DNA from: an uncultured Porphyromonadaceae bacterium
Lineage (GTDB): Bacteria; Bacteroidota; Bacteroidia; Bacteroidales; Muribaculaceae
Length of the DNA: 64,000 nucleotides
Direction of reading: 5' to 3'
Assembly (NCBI GenBank): GCA_900544305.1
Contig: UQUV01000009.1
Coordinates: 1 to 64,000 of the forward strand
Below the pieces are notes generated by a model, which searched no databases, was not told the origin of the DNA, and saw only the letters and a list, made by a program, of their open reading frames with translations. Shown here in pieces: positions 9,127 through 18,177 of this stretch; position 1 is the first letter of the stretch; each line of letters starts with the position of its first letter. The translations under genes and the position numbers were made by a program.

Positions 9127-11355
9127 TTAAAAACGTTCATGGAAAGAACGGCTGATAACCTCAAGCTGATGTTCACGGCTAAGTTTTACGAAATTAACGG
9201 CATAGCCAGAAACACGAATCGTCAGCTGCGGATATTTTTCAGGATGTTCCATCGCATCTTCCAACATTTCACGGTTCAGCACGTTCACATTCAAATGGTG
9301 TGCACCTTTCGTGAAATAACCGTCCATCATTGTCACCAGATTTTCCACACGTTCTTCTGCTGTAGGTCCGAGCGATTTCGGAATGATTGAGAACGTATTG
9401 CTGATTCCGTCCTGTGAATCACGATAGCGCAATTTCGCCACTGAACTCAAAGAAGCAATCGCACCGTTCTTGTCACGCCCATGCATCGGGTTGGCACCCG
9501 GAGCAAAAGCAACGCCTTTCGCACGTCCGTCGGGAGTAGCACCCGTCTTCTTTCCGTACATCACATTCGACGTGATGGTCAGCAACGACAAGGTCGGACG
9601 TGCATTCTTGTATACCGGCAACTTTTTCAGTTCTTCACTGAAATAGTAAACGAGGTCAACGCCCATGTGGTCAACACGGTCATCATTGTTACCGAAACAT
9701 GGGAACTCGCCTTCGATGTCGAATCCTTCCGTCAAACCGATTTCATTGCGGCGGGCAGTCACCGAAGCATACTTGATAGCCGATAAAGAGTCGATGGCAA
9801 TCGAAAGACCGGCAACACCGTAGGCAAGGTTAATTCTCGGGTCAGTGTCGACAAACGCCATCTGAGCCTTCTCATAGTAATATTTGTCGTGCATGTAATG
9901 AATGATATTCATCGCCTCATTATATACACGGGCAATTTCCGTCAACACTTTCTTATAGTTGGCCATTACTTCCTCAAACTTCAGCTTGTCGCTTGTCAGC
10001 ACCGGAATACCTTTTACCATTACGGTACCTGTATTTTCACAACGTCCGCCGTTGATGGCCAACAACAAAGCCTTTGCAAGGTTAGCACGCGCACCGAAGA
10101 ACTGAATCTGCTTGCCGATTGCCTGATAAGAAACGCAGCAGGCGATGCCGTAATCGTCGCAACCGCGCACTTCGCGCATCAAATCGTCGTTCTCATATTG
10201 AATCGAGCTTGTGTCTACAGAAACCTGCGCACAGAATGCCTTGAATCCTTCCGGCAGATCCGGACTCCAAAGCACAGTCAAGTTAGGTTCCGGAGACGGA
10301 CCGAGGTTATAAAGTGTCTGCAAGAAACGGAATGAAGTCTTTGTCACCTTTGTACGGCCATCATTGAAACGGCCGCCGATAGCTTCCGTCACCCAAGTCG
10401 GGTCACCGGCAAAGATATCGTTGTACGACTGCATGCGCAAATGACGAACCATGCGCAATTTAATGACGAACTGGTCAATCAATTCCTGTGCGAAAGTCTC
10501 GTCGATAATACCATGAGCCAAATCATATTCAATAAAGATGTCGAGGAAGGAAGAAACGTTACCCAACGACATGGCTGCACCGTCCTGCTCTTTCACGGCA
10601 GCAAGATAAGCCATATAAACCCATTGGACAGCTTCGTGGGCGGATGTAGCCGGACGGCTCAAATCCAATCCGTAGTACTCTCCCATTGTCTTGATATCGT
10701 TCAATGCCTTGATTTGCTCAGCTACTTCCTCACGCAAACGAATGCGGGCATCAGTCATCGGACCTGTCAAATGCCGCAAGTCATCACGCTTCGCTTCAAT
10801 CAAGCGATCAATACCGTACAAAGCCAGACGACGATAGTCACCGATAATACGGCCACGCGCATAATTGTCAGGCAGTCCCGTCAAAAAGCCCAAAGAACGG
10901 AAAGAGCGAATTTCTTCTGTATAGGCATCAAACACACCGTCATTATGCGTTTTTCGATAATGAGTAAAAATATCCTTTACCTTTTCGTCCACTTCCAGAC
11001 CGTTTTCGCGGCAAGCCTTAGCCACTACATTGATACCGCCAAACGGCTTGATGGCACGTTTCAGCAATTCATCCGTCTGCAAGCCTACAATCAGTTCATT
11101 TTCCTTGTCAATGTATCCTGCCTTATGTGAGGTAATGGTCGACACCGTGACGTTATCCAACGAACGGACGCCATTGTTGTTGCGTTCCTCTTCAAGTGCT
11201 TTCAAACAGATTTCCCAAATTCGCTTGGTTCTTTCAGTCGGTCCCTGAAGGAAGGAAGCATCACCGGTATAAGGTGCAATGTTAACACTAACGAAATCAC
11301 TTACGTTGATTTCTTTACTCCAAAGCCCATCAATAAAGGTTTTGTTTAATTCCAT
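9127..11355 (-). CDS. pflB: Formate C-acetyltransferase (pyruvate formate-lyase)
   Basis: This enzyme converts pyruvate and CoA to acetyl-CoA and formate in anaerobic metabolism. The 742 residues include the adjacent catalytic cysteines in GIACCVSY near residue 404 and the C-terminal glycyl-radical motif RVSGYAV near residue 715. It is read immediately before its activase pflA. nifJ lies next on the same strand, so two alternative pyruvate-to-acetyl-CoA routes sit together. The coding sequence is intact. Confidence 0.97.
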   Translation of the reverse strand: MELNKTFIDGLWSKEINVSDFVSVNIAPYTGDASFLQGPTERTKRIWEICLKALEEERNNNGVRSLDNVTVSTITSHKAGYIDKENELIVGLQTDELLKRAIKPFGGINVVAKACRENGLEVDEKVKDIFTHYRKTHNDGVFDAYTEEIRSFRSLGFLTGLPDNYARGRIIGDYRRLALYGIDRLIEAKRDDLRHLTGPMTDARIRLREEVAEQIKALNDIKTMGEYYGLDLSRPATSAHEAVQWVYMAYLAAVKEQDGAAMSLGNVSSFLDIFIEYDLAHGIIDETFAQELIDQFVIKLRMVRHLRMQSYNDIFAGDPTWVTEAIGGRFNDGRTKVTKTSFRFLQTLYNLGPSPEPNLTVLWSPDLPEGFKAFCAQVSVDTSSIQYENDDLMREVRGCDDYGIACCVSYQAIGKQIQFFGARANLAKALLLAINGGRCENTGTVMVKGIPVLTSDKLKFEEVMANYKKVLTEIARVYNEAMNIIHYMHDKYYYEKAQMAFVDTDPRINLAYGVAGLSIAIDSLSAIKYASVTARRNEIGLTEGFDIEGEFPCFGNNDDRVDHMGVDLVYYFSEELKKLPVYKNARPTLSLLTITSNVMYGKKTGATPDGRAKGVAFAPGANPMHGRDKNGAIASLSSVAKLRYRDSQDGISNTFSIIPKSLGPTAEERVENLVTMMDGYFTKGAHHLNVNVLNREMLEDAMEHPEKYPQLTIRVSGYAVNFVKLSREHQLEVISRSFHERF

Positions 11356-11383
11356 AAATAAACGATTCTTAGTAATGTGTATG

Positions 11384-11391
11384 CAAAGTTA
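11384..11391 (-). promoter_or_regulatory. Probable pflB promoter -7 box
   Basis: On the minus strand this reads TAACTTTG followed by C, 28 nt before the pflB start. It matches the Bacteroides -7 consensus TAnnTTTG. No well-spaced TTTG -33 element is visible. The larger word GTTAACTTTGC also resembles the CTnDOT attachment core GTTAnnTTTGC, but its position fits a promoter. Confidence 0.45.
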
Positions 11392-11472
11392 ACGTTTTTT
11401 ACACTTTCATCCTAACTGCACTTCAAAAAATATGTTATAAAGCATATTTTGCCATCACAAGTAAAAAAACAA

Positions 11473-11503
11473 AACCGCCGGTCAGGATATCCGACCGGCG
11501 GTT
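11473..11503 (-). terminator. Rho-independent terminator after nifJ
   Basis: An inverted repeat AACCGCCGGTC / GACCGGCGGTT surrounds a short loop. Read on the minus strand, it is followed by GTTTTGTTTTTTT. It lies 30 nt past the nifJ stop and ends that transcript before pflB. Confidence 0.85.
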
Positions 11504-11532
11504 CATATATTCACTAATTAATTTATTCAAAA

Positions 11533-14500
11533 TTACTTAGCAAGTTCTTCCGGGTTTTGTCCCCACTGCTGAAGAGCAAGACGACGGTAGTTGTTGTAAC
11601 GCCATTGAGCATTTTCCAAAGAAGCCTGGAACAATTCTTCAGCTTCGTTCGGATATTGCTTCATTACAGAAGCGTAGCGCACTTCACCCTTCAAGAAGTT
11701 CTTGAAGTTATCCCAGTTCGGCTCTTTACTATCAAGAGTGAACGGATTCTTGCCTTCTTTTTCAAGTTCTGGGTTGTAACGCCACAAGTGCCAGTAACCG
11801 CATTCAACTGCAGCGGCTTCTTCTGCCTGTGATTTACCCATACCTGCTTTCAAACCGTGGTTGATACATGGAGCATAAGCAATGATCAAAGAAGGACCGT
11901 CGTAAGCTTCAGCTTCGCGGATAGCCTTCAATGTCTGAGCCTGGTCAGCACCCATAGCGATTTGAGCAACGTATACATAACCGTAAGTTGATGCAATCAA
12001 ACCAAGGTCTTTCTTACGTACACGCTTACCAGAAGCAGCAAATTTAGCGATAGCACCGAGCGGTGTAGCCTTGGAAGCCTGACCACCAGTATTTGAATAA
12101 ACTTCAGTATCAAGAACAAGGATATTTACGTTCTTGCCAGAAGCAATTACATGGTCAAGACCACCGAAACCGATATCGTAAGAAGCACCGTCACCACCGA
12201 TAATCCACTGGCTGCGTTTTGTCAAGTGATTCTTTACCAAGTCAAGACGTGCGCACAATTCGCATTTGTCTTTGCCGGCTTCAATCATCGGAATCAACTT
12301 GTCAGCAGCTGCACGGCTACCTTCTGCGTTATCCTTAGCAGCTACCCATTCTTCACAAGCAGCCTTGAATTCAGCAGGAGCGTCAGAAGCAGCAACTTCA
12401 GCCATGATAGCTTCGATACGGGCAACCATCTTTTCGTGAGCCAAAGTCATACCCAAGCCGAATTCACAGAAGTCTTCGAACAATGAGTTAGCCCATGCCG
12501 GACCGTGACCCTTTTCATTAGTTGTATAAGGAGTTGAAGGTACTGAACCAGAGTAGATAGAGCTACAACCAGTTGCATTTGCTACCATTTCGCGGTCACC
12601 ATACAATTGTGAAATCAACTTCACATACGGAGTTTCACCACAACCAGAGCAAGCACCAGAGAACTCAAACAACGGAGTTGCGAACTGAGAGTTCTTCACG
12701 TTTGACTTGATGTCAACAAGGTTCTGCTTAGAAGAAACCTTTTCAACACAGTAATCCCAGTTCTTCTGAACGTCAAGCTGAGTTTCAAGCGGCTTCATAA
12801 CCAAAGCCTTTTCGCCCTTCTTGCCCGGACAAACATCAGCACAGTTACCGCAACCAAGACAGTCGAGAACGTCTACCTGCTGGATGAAGCGCATGCCAGT
12901 GAATGTCTTGCCGATTGCAGCCAAAGTGTTTTCTTCGCCGAACGGAGCAGCAGCCATTTCTTCGCCAGTCAAAACGAACGGACGGATAGCAGCGTGAGGA
13001 CAAACATAAGCACACTTGTTACATTGGATACAGTTGTCAACCACCCATTCCGGAACGAATGTAGCAACACCACGTTTTTCGTAACGTGCTGTACCCTGTT
13101 CCCATGTACCGTCTGCATTGTTCTTGAATGCAGAAACCGGAAGAAGGTCGCCATCCTGAGCGTTGATAGGACGAACGATTTCGTTGATGAATGCAGGATC
13201 GTTGTTTGCTTCAACTACATCATCTGGAAGTTCTGCCCATGCAGGATCAACAGCAAGTTTCTGATATTCGCCACCGCGGTCAACTGCAGCATAGTTCTTG
13301 TTCACAACATCTTCACCCTTCTTGCCGTAAGACTTCACGATGAATTTCTTCATCTGTTCTACTGCCAAGTCAACCGGAATAACTTCTGTGATACGGAAGA
13401 ATGCAGATTGAAGGATTGTGTTTGTACGGTTACCCAAACCAATTTCCTGAGCGATTTGAGTTGCGTTGATATAGTAAACAGTGATGTTGTTCTTTGCGAA
13501 GTATCTCTTCACCTTGTTTGGCAAGTGCTTAGCCAATTCTTCGCCTGTCCATACAGTATTCAAAAGGAATGTTCCGTTAGGACGCAAACCACGAGTTACA
13601 TCATACATGTGGAGGTATGCCTGAACGTGGCAAGCAACGAAGTTCGGAGTTGTTACCAAATAAGTTGAACGAATCGGAGTATCACCGAAACGCAAGTGAG
13701 AGCAAGTAAAACCACCAGACTTCTTAGAGTCGTAAGAGAAGTATGCCTGGCAATACTTGTTGGTGTTGTCACCGATAATTTTAACAGAGTTCTTGTTTGC
13801 ACCTACTGTACCGTCAGCACCCAAGCCATAGAATTTAGCTTCGAAAATGCCTTCACCGCCAAGAGCGATTTCTTCTTTCGGAGGAAGAGATGTAAATGTA
13901 ACATCATCAACGATACCGATAGTGAACTGATTCTTTGGTTCCGGCAAAGCAAGGTTTTCATAAACAGAAAGGATTTGTGCCGGTGTAGTATCCTTAGAAC
14001 CCAAACCGTAACGGCCACCTACGATAAGCGGAGCATTTTCCTTGCCGTAGAAGCAGTCCTTAACATCGAGGTACAACGGTTCGCCGTTTGCACCCGGCTC
14101 TTTTGTACGGTCGAGAACAGCAATACGTTTAGCTGTAGCCGGAACTGCTGCCAAGAAATGCTTAGCAGAGAACGGACGATACAAGTGAACAGCAACCAAA
14201 CCAACTTTTTCGCCCTTCGACATCAAATAGTCGATAGCTTCCTGAGCGGCTTGAGTTATAGAACCCATAGCGATAATTACGCGTTCTGCTTCAGGATCAC
14301 CATAGTAGTTGAACAAACCGTATTTGCGGCCGGTGATTTCTGAAATCTTGTTCATATAGTTTTCTACAATAGCAGGAACTGCATCGTAGTAGTTGTTGCA
14401 AGCTTCACGGTGCTGGAAGAAGTGGTCAGGGTTTTCAGCCATACCACGAGCAACCGGTTTTTCCGGATTCAATGCACGAGCACGGAATTCAGCCAAAGCT

Positions 14501-15099
14501 TCCTGGTCGATAAGCGGAGCCAAATCATCGTTTTCGAGCATTTCAATCTTCTGGATTTCGTGAGAAGTACGGAAACCGTCGAAGAAGTTAACGAACGGAA
14601 CACGAGCTGTAAGAGTAGAAAGATGAGCAACACCGGCAAGGTCCATAACTTCCTGAACAGAACCTTCGCAAAGCATAGCGAAACCTGTCTGACGAGTTGA
14701 CATTACGTCCTGGTGGTCACCGAAAATACACAATGCATGAGAAGCCAATGTACGTGCAGATACGTGGAAAACGCATGGCAAGTTTTCACCGGCAATCTTA
14801 TACATGTTAGGAATCATCAACAACAAACCTTGTGATGCTGTGTATGTAGTAGTCAAAGCACCTGCCTGCAAAGAGCCGTGAACAGCACCGGCAGCACCAG
14901 CTTCTGACTGCATTTCTTCAACAAGAACAGTTTCTCCAAAAATGTTTTTTCGGCCAGCTGCCGCCCATTCGTCCACGTATTCAGCCATTGTAGACGACGG
15001 TGTGATAGGATAAATGGCAGCTACTTCAGAGAACATATAGCTGATGTGAGCAGCAGCCTGATTACCATCACAAGTTAAGAATTTTTTTTCCTTACTCAT
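11533..15099 (-). CDS. nifJ: Pyruvate:ferredoxin (flavodoxin) oxidoreductase
   Basis: This 1188-residue single-chain enzyme oxidatively decarboxylates pyruvate to acetyl-CoA and CO2, passing electrons to ferredoxin or flavodoxin. Domain order follows the family: the N-terminal pyruvate-binding region with YPITPSSTMAEYVDEWA, the domain swapped in the dimer, two 4Fe-4S ferredoxin motifs (CIQCNKCAYVCP near residue 686 and CLGCGNCADVCPG near 748), and a C-terminal thiamine diphosphate domain with GDGASYDIGFGGLDH near residue 968. A perfectly spaced Bacteroides promoter precedes it, and a terminator follows. It is a single-gene transcript of core energy metabolism. Confidence 0.97.
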   Translation of the reverse strand: MSKEKKFLTCDGNQAAAHISYMFSEVAAIYPITPSSTMAEYVDEWAAAGRKNIFGETVLVEEMQSEAGAAGAVHGSLQAGALTTTYTASQGLLLMIPNMYKIAGENLPCVFHVSARTLASHALCIFGDHQDVMSTRQTGFAMLCEGSVQEVMDLAGVAHLSTLTARVPFVNFFDGFRTSHEIQKIEMLENDDLAPLIDQEALAEFRARALNPEKPVARGMAENPDHFFQHREACNNYYDAVPAIVENYMNKISEITGRKYGLFNYYGDPEAERVIIAMGSITQAAQEAIDYLMSKGEKVGLVAVHLYRPFSAKHFLAAVPATAKRIAVLDRTKEPGANGEPLYLDVKDCFYGKENAPLIVGGRYGLGSKDTTPAQILSVYENLALPEPKNQFTIGIVDDVTFTSLPPKEEIALGGEGIFEAKFYGLGADGTVGANKNSVKIIGDNTNKYCQAYFSYDSKKSGGFTCSHLRFGDTPIRSTYLVTTPNFVACHVQAYLHMYDVTRGLRPNGTFLLNTVWTGEELAKHLPNKVKRYFAKNNITVYYINATQIAQEIGLGNRTNTILQSAFFRITEVIPVDLAVEQMKKFIVKSYGKKGEDVVNKNYAAVDRGGEYQKLAVDPAWAELPDDVVEANNDPAFINEIVRPINAQDGDLLPVSAFKNNADGTWEQGTARYEKRGVATFVPEWVVDNCIQCNKCAYVCPHAAIRPFVLTGEEMAAAPFGEENTLAAIGKTFTGMRFIQQVDVLDCLGCGNCADVCPGKKGEKALVMKPLETQLDVQKNWDYCVEKVSSKQNLVDIKSNVKNSQFATPLFEFSGACSGCGETPYVKLISQLYGDREMVANATGCSSIYSGSVPSTPYTTNEKGHGPAWANSLFEDFCEFGLGMTLAHEKMVARIEAIMAEVAASDAPAEFKAACEEWVAAKDNAEGSRAAADKLIPMIEAGKDKCELCARLDLVKNHLTKRSQWIIGGDGASYDIGFGGLDHVIASGKNVNILVLDTEVYSNTGGQASKATPLGAIAKFAASGKRVRKKDLGLIASTYGYVYVAQIAMGADQAQTLKAIREAEAYDGPSLIIAYAPCINHGLKAGMGKSQAEEAAAVECGYWHLWRYNPELEKEGKNPFTLDSKEPNWDNFKNFLKGEVRYASVMKQYPNEAEELFQASLENAQWRYNNYRRLALQQWGQNPEELAK

Positions 15100-15208
15100 A
15101 TTTGTTAATCAATTATTTGATAAAAAATTACCTCTAATGGATTTTATCCGGTCTTCAAATCTTTACCTTAAAAAGCCTACCGGTAAAATACTAAATGCTT
15201 TAACGGTG

Positions 15209-15239
15209 CGAAATTAATCATTATTATTCGTTTGACAAA
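15209..15239 (-). promoter_or_regulatory. nifJ promoter
   Basis: On the minus strand TTTG (15236-15239) is followed after exactly 19 nt by TAATTTCG (15209-15216). This fits the Bacteroides -33/-7 consensus with one mismatch. It implies a leader of about 100 nt for nifJ. Confidence 0.65.
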
Positions 15240-15308
15240 AAAAATAACAGTTTTTCGAAATCTTCAACACAACTCAAAACTGCACCTTTCATCGTCACCG
15301 ACCAAATA

Positions 15309-15343
15309 AAAAACAGCAGCGACTGGAAAATCGCTACTGTTTT
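15309..15343 (-). terminator. Terminator after the glycosyltransferase gene
   Basis: The inverted repeat AAAACAG-AGCGA / TCGCT-CTGTTTT lies 23 nt past the stop of the minus-strand gene that ends at 15366. Read on the minus strand, its 3' arm merges into a run rich in T. Confidence 0.7.
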
Positions 15344-15365
15344 GTCTTGTTTTCTGTCATCCAGG

Positions 15366-16475
15366 CTACTGAACCCGACGTTTCCGTACCTTTATGGCAT
15401 GTGTCAGCCACATCTGTGATACGGTCCACAACAATACATCGATAACCAGTATGATATTCGTATTGCAATGCGGAAGCAATGCCCAATTCAACACCACAAA
15501 CGATGCCCCAACCAGCAAAATGGAAACCATTGCTGTTTTATGCGACAACCCCAAGTCCAGCAATTTGTGATGTATATGACAACGGTCAGGCTCAAACGGA
15601 TTATGTCCTAAACGTATTCTATGGATTACGACACGCACGACATCAAAAGCCGGGACAATAAGCATGGAAAATGCAACGATAATCGCACCGTCCACATTAT
15701 GAGCCATCAACGGTTCACGCATAGCCAGTCGGACAGCCAAAAACGACAATATCAAACCGATACACTGCGAACCAGTATCTCCCATAAAAATCTTCCTACA
15801 CTTGTCCGCCATACCAAATACATTATAATAGAAGAACGGGCACAGCGTTCCAAACGTGGCAAAAGCCAATATCGCACATCCCCAAAGCTGAACATAAACA
15901 AACATCAGTCCGAAAAAGAACGAAGCTACGATACTCAATCCCGATGCCAGTCCGTCAATACCGTCGATAAGATTAATGGCATTGATAAGAAATACAATTA
16001 TCAATACCGTAAACGGCATTCCAAAATACGGCGACACGGAATGAACACCAAACAGCCCGTAGAAATCATTCAGCCATATACCTGACGCTACAACGAGCAA
16101 CGCGGAAAAAATTTGAAAAACAAACTTCGTGCGATAACGCAACCCGACCAAATCGTCCATAATACCTTCAAAATAAAGCAACAGCATGGCACAAATACCA
16201 AAAGCCAACTGCTTGTCGTTGAAGAAACAATGCATGCTTTCGGGCAAAAGCAATGCATTTACGCCAATCACAAAAGCAACAGTTACAATGATTGACGGCA
16301 CAAAAGCAACACCGCCTAAACGCGGCACAATACCAGTATGCACCTTTCGTTCATCCGCATAGTCGAAAAGTTTCTTACGAAAAGAAACAATTAGCACCTG
16401 CGGAATGAAAAAAGCTGTAAAGAGTACACTCAAAAATATACTCAAAACGACATTAAAAACATCTACAGTCATCAT
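15366..16475 (-). CDS. MraY/WecA-family undecaprenyl-phosphate glycosyl-1-phosphate transferase
   Basis: This 369-residue polytopic membrane enzyme transfers a sugar-1-phosphate from a UDP-sugar to undecaprenyl phosphate, the first step of a cell-surface polysaccharide. Many hydrophobic helices are visible. The catalytic signature NLIDGIDGLASG lies near residue 168, followed by GDTGSQ and the HIHHKLLDLGL motif near the C-terminus. These features and the lack of nearby peptidoglycan genes favour the WecA/TagO-like branch over MraY itself. Sugar substrate (GlcNAc or another) is not decided by the sequence. It is the last chromosomal gene before the conjugative element. Confidence 0.85.
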   Translation of the reverse strand: MMTVDVFNVVLSIFLSVLFTAFFIPQVLIVSFRKKLFDYADERKVHTGIVPRLGGVAFVPSIIVTVAFVIGVNALLLPESMHCFFNDKQLAFGICAMLLLYFEGIMDDLVGLRYRTKFVFQIFSALLVVASGIWLNDFYGLFGVHSVSPYFGMPFTVLIIVFLINAINLIDGIDGLASGLSIVASFFFGLMFVYVQLWGCAILAFATFGTLCPFFYYNVFGMADKCRKIFMGDTGSQCIGLILSFLAVRLAMREPLMAHNVDGAIIVAFSMLIVPAFDVVRVVIHRIRLGHNPFEPDRCHIHHKLLDLGLSHKTAMVSILLVGASFVVLNWALLPHCNTNIILVIDVLLWTVSQMWLTHAIKVRKRRVQ

Positions 16476-16581
16476 AAAAACATTTATTTATACTGACGGC
16501 TACTCTGTTTTTCAACATTTCATCGTCGCTATCATCCTATTTCATAAAACTCATAACAATGAAAGAGTCCGATTACAATCG

Positions 16582-16611
16582 CAAAAATACAGATTAGTTT
16601 GTAACAACAAA
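16582..16611 (-). promoter_or_regulatory. Promoter of the glycosyltransferase gene
   Basis: Minus-strand TTTG (16608-16611) is followed after 18 nt by TATTTTTG (16582-16589), close to the Bacteroides TTTG-N19-TAnnTTTG form. It lies about 107 nt before the start codon at 16475. Confidence 0.55.
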
Positions 16612-16657
16612 ATAACATTTCAAAAAATTGGTCTCTATTTTTTGACGTTTTGTCGTT

Positions 16658-16907
16658 ATATAGAAATAAGAGGTTCGGGATAGTCAAATTTGAAACCTCC
16701 GTTTTCGTTTGTCCTTGCCCTCGACTTTCGCTATCTTTTGATAAGATAAGACACGGTTCGGGATAAAAAATAACTGAAACAAGTTTCATTATTTTATTCT
16801 CCTCTCACCTTTCACTATCTTTGCATAAGATAGGATGCGTCTCAGCATAAAACTCAAACAAGTTTGGTTTTCTGCCTTCGACTTTCACTATATTTGTTGT
16901 AATCAGG
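16658..16907 (+). repeat. Tandem imperfect repeats with promoter-like boxes near the element's left end
   Basis: At least three imperfect units are visible. Each carries a box reading CTATCTTTTG, CTATCTTTGC or CTATATTTGT (box starts near 16732, 16816 and 16889). The first two boxes are followed by ATAAGATA and then an AAACAAGTTT segment; GGTTCGGGATA appears twice at 16671 and 16756. Box-to-box distances are 84 and 73 nt. The boxes match the Bacteroides TAnnTTTG -7 element on the plus strand, pointing into the element. No gene lies between 16476 and 17334. These may be stacked promoters or remnants of repeated insertion; the sequence does not decide. Confidence 0.5.
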
Positions 16908-17130
16908 TAGGTTTTATTTGACTATCAACAGATTGGATAAAACTCGCACGAGAACGGGCAATGGATAAGAAAAAGCCGGACTGTTCCGAACCGCCATATT
17001 TCTCATGCTTTCAAATAACTCTTTATCTCACTTGCAAAGATAACATTTCTTTCTGAAAAGGCCATATAAACGGCTGCAATCTTACGGAATAAAAACATAT
17101 CGGGAAAAACAAGCATACCGTAGCCGAGTC

Positions 17131-17292
17131 CCCATAACCACAGGCAAAGGTAATTCGTGTTCTTCCCGTACAAGCAAGGCCAAGCCCTTCGGGTTCGTGG
17201 AAAAAATCATCCTCGCCCCGGAGGGCTTGCGGTATTTTTTCCCGAAGCCTTGCATGTACGGAACACGACCTTTTTAAGCCTGTAGTTATGGG
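17131..17292 (+). ncRNA. Dispersed structured RNA element, copy 1
   Basis: The outer stem CCCATAACCACAGGC (17131-17145) pairs with GCCTGTAGTTATGGG (17278-17292). Inside are TCGTGTT/AACACGA, CCGTACA/TGTACGG and CAAGG/CCTTG, then the small hairpin CCC-TTC-GGG. The terminal arm is GGAAAAAAT/ATTTTTTCC, with the invariant strands ATCATCCTCGC and CGGTAT flanking a GCCC/GGGC hairpin. A second hairpin (CCGG..CCGG) follows. It lies 42 nt before the first gene of the element. No clear promoter was found just upstream on this strand. Confidence 0.8.
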
Positions 17293-17334
17293 AACTCCGG
17301 CCCCAGAAGCCGGACTAACAAAAAATCAAATGTT

Positions 17335-18165
17335 ATGTTACAGGCAACAAAGAACAAGTACACGGTGGAAACACTCAAACCACTGAACATTCTGTACGAT
17401 CATGAACACTGGCTGACACAGCAGGACGTGGATATGGCCAACGGCTATGTGGAACTGATAGAAAGGACACGCTCGGAAAAGACTCCACAGATAGGTGACA
17501 GACTCATCTATGTGGACAGATACGGGAAATATTACGGCAATGCCCTTATTGAAAACAATGATGAAGAGAGCGGTCGGATTTCCATCTGTGAAGAACCTTA
17601 TATTCCCTTTGTATGGGAGCAGGACGCCAATATCCGGCTGAGCGTCAGCGGAGGGGCCTTCCACCATATTGACCCCAAGCAATTGAAATTCGTCAGATGG
17701 ACGGAAGGTGCATTCAAGGACTGGGGAAACTGCGGAGCGTGTGCCAACGGTGCCGTCACATTCACGGCAAGAGTGCCGTTATGGTCCTATTCCGAACCTG
17801 ACCCTCTCTACGGCGATTTCACCACGGAAACATGGAGACAGTATTATCTGACAAAGGACACGGGTCCGGACGCACGCAACCTGTACCAGGGCTTCGAAAA
17901 GGCTTTCAGGACCGAAGATGACTTCCAGCAGTTCCTGAAGGACTATGAAGGGACCATGTTCAAGGGCAACAGGGAAAACCAGATCGTACTCTGGTGTTTC
18001 CGACATGAAAACCGGTTCCTGCCGCAGCACGAATGGGACAAGATAGATGCCCCGGCCATGGAACGGCGTCTCAACTTCCATCCCGAACAGGTCAAGCTGG
18101 TCAAGGACATGGACAGCCACATTACCTACTGTTACCGTATCAAACCCGAAATTGACAATCTCTAA
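17335..18165 (+). CDS. Conserved conjugative-element protein of unknown function (DUF4121-like)
   Basis: This 276-residue soluble protein has no signal peptide or membrane segment. Its composition (many W, Y, D and E; a short CGACANG stretch near residue 131) and position resemble the DUF4121 family common in Bacteroides conjugative elements; that name is from memory. It is the first gene after RNA copy 1 and starts an operon with the next gene 12 nt downstream. ATG at 17335 is preferred over the out-of-frame ATG at 17330. No catalytic motif is apparent, so no function is proposed. Confidence 0.7.
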   Translation: MLQATKNKYTVETLKPLNILYDHEHWLTQQDVDMANGYVELIERTRSEKTPQIGDRLIYVDRYGKYYGNALIENNDEESGRISICEEPYIPFVWEQDANIRLSVSGGAFHHIDPKQLKFVRWTEGAFKDWGNCGACANGAVTFTARVPLWSYSEPDPLYGDFTTETWRQYYLTKDTGPDARNLYQGFEKAFRTEDDFQQFLKDYEGTMFKGNRENQIVLWCFRHENRFLPQHEWDKIDAPAMERRLNFHPEQVKLVKDMDSHITYCYRIKPEIDNL

Positions 18166-18177
18166 AACAATACAGTT

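Noticed and set aside
11384..11394. GTTAACTTTGC at the pflB promoter as a CTnDOT-type attachment site
   Set aside because: It fits the core pattern, but it lies in intact chromosome 28 nt before pflB and serves as a -7 box. No element junction is there.
17200..17240. The invariant ATCATCCTC strand as an anti-Shine-Dalgarno mimic
   Set aside because: It only partly resembles the 16S tail and sits paired or in an internal loop facing CGGTAT. Without structure probing the idea has no support.
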